Shown here piece after piece: positions 63,345 through 64,000 of a stretch of 64,000 nt of DNA. A model generated the notes under the pieces. That model was not told the origin of the DNA. It did not search any database and saw only the letters and a list, made by a program, of their open reading frames with translations. This DNA comes from Aphidius gifuensis (taxonomy: Eukaryota > Arthropoda > Insecta > Hymenoptera > Braconidae): contig NC_057791.1 of NCBI RefSeq assembly GCF_014905175.1, forward strand, positions 24,218,537 to 24,282,536. Reading direction: 5' to 3'. The translations under genes were made by a program, and so were the position numbers. Position 1 is the stretch's first letter; every line of letters starts with the position of its first letter.

Positions 63345-64000
63345 AGATTAAAAAATAAAAAGTACTTTGAAATGATGAGAATTTAAAAAATAAATAAATA
63401 AAAGTATTTTTTTTCCAAGACAATTATTGAAGCAACTGGTAATAGTTAAATTGTAAATTTAAAAAAGAATTATATATTTTTAAAAAATTTATAGCATTGA
63501 TTTTGATGAGTAAAATTATAATTTAAATATTAAAAAAAAAATTCATTGTTACAAATAATTTATTTTTTAAATAAAAGTTAATTGATAAAAAATTATTCAA
63601 TTAATTTTTTCAATTTAATTTTTATTGATGAAAGTAATTAGGTCGTATACATATTTCTTTTGCAGAGTGTATTATTGTTGGATCACTTGTGTGTGACATT
63701 CACTTATCATGTTGATTTTGTAATGTAGTTGTAGTTGTTACCTCAAGTATATATCTTATGTTACAATCATGTAGATAATAGATATATATATAACTGATGA
63801 TGTAGTACAACATAGAGTACACAAATTTGTATCAAGTACATCTGTGAACAAGCTTCTTTCGATTGTACTTTCAGAGGCAAATAATAAAAAAAAAATGTAT
63901 AAAATTAAATTAAAGTATCAATTATATCAATATTGTGTCAACTGACTTTATTAAATAATAATATTATAAAAAATAATTGAAAACTCATTTCATATCAAGT
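63345..64000. other. A/T-rich end of window
   Basis: No feature recognised. A slightly less A/T-rich stretch lies at 63640-63870. Confidence 0.35.

Noticed and set aside
1..64000. CRISPR arrays, operon-type terminators or ribosome binding sites
   Set aside because: None seen; the window is eukaryotic.

Overview
The window looks like nuclear DNA of a hymenopteran insect, probably a parasitoid wasp. It is extremely A+T-rich, its genes are split by short introns with GT-AG (twice GC-AG) borders, and its families are insect ones: an odorant receptor, a GTSF1/Asterix-type CHHC protein and a tandem array of venom-acid-phosphatase-like genes. An aphidiine-like braconid would fit the base composition, but that is inference. 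Exon models were assembled by hand from splice signals, reading-frame continuity and family knowledge; single-base errors at borders are possible.

Layout. 0.3-2.7 kb: unrecognised six-exon acidic protein with internal repeats. 3.4-4.5 kb: CHHC zinc-finger gene of the GTSF1 type. 6.0-8.4 kb: nine-exon odorant receptor. 9.9-12.8 kb: beta-mannosidase. 13.3-16.3 kb (-): TMEM245. 18.6-20.2 kb (-): HEXIM, inhibitor of P-TEFb. 20-25 kb: no recognisable gene. 25.1-25.6 kb (-): RpS29. 26.4-32.5 kb: four tandem two-exon genes for small secreted cysteine-rich peptides with a knottin-like spacing, interrupted by a decayed LINE fragment. 33.1-35.2 kb: TTLL15-like protein. 35.3-37.0 kb (-): SMUG1 and ADAT2 only 9 bases apart, possibly dicistronic. 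37.0-39.6 kb: an inserted-looking block with two head-on pseudogene copies of the cysteine-rich gene and an intronless pseudogene, bounded by a duplicated promoter-like segment. 39.7-41.2 kb: unrecognised gene. 41.5-54.8 kb: six histidine-acid-phosphatase genes, one on - and five on +. 54.8-64 kb: no recognised gene, with direct and inverted repeats.

Two accessory loci stand out. The cysteine-rich array shows birth, disulfide-pair loss, tail turnover, promoter damage and an inverted pseudogene pair that could form double-stranded RNA. In the phosphatase array only two of six copies keep both catalytic histidine regions, so most of the paralogs look secreted but catalytically altered. These are the best candidates for undescribed biology; the remaining genes are ordinary housekeeping or sensory genes.
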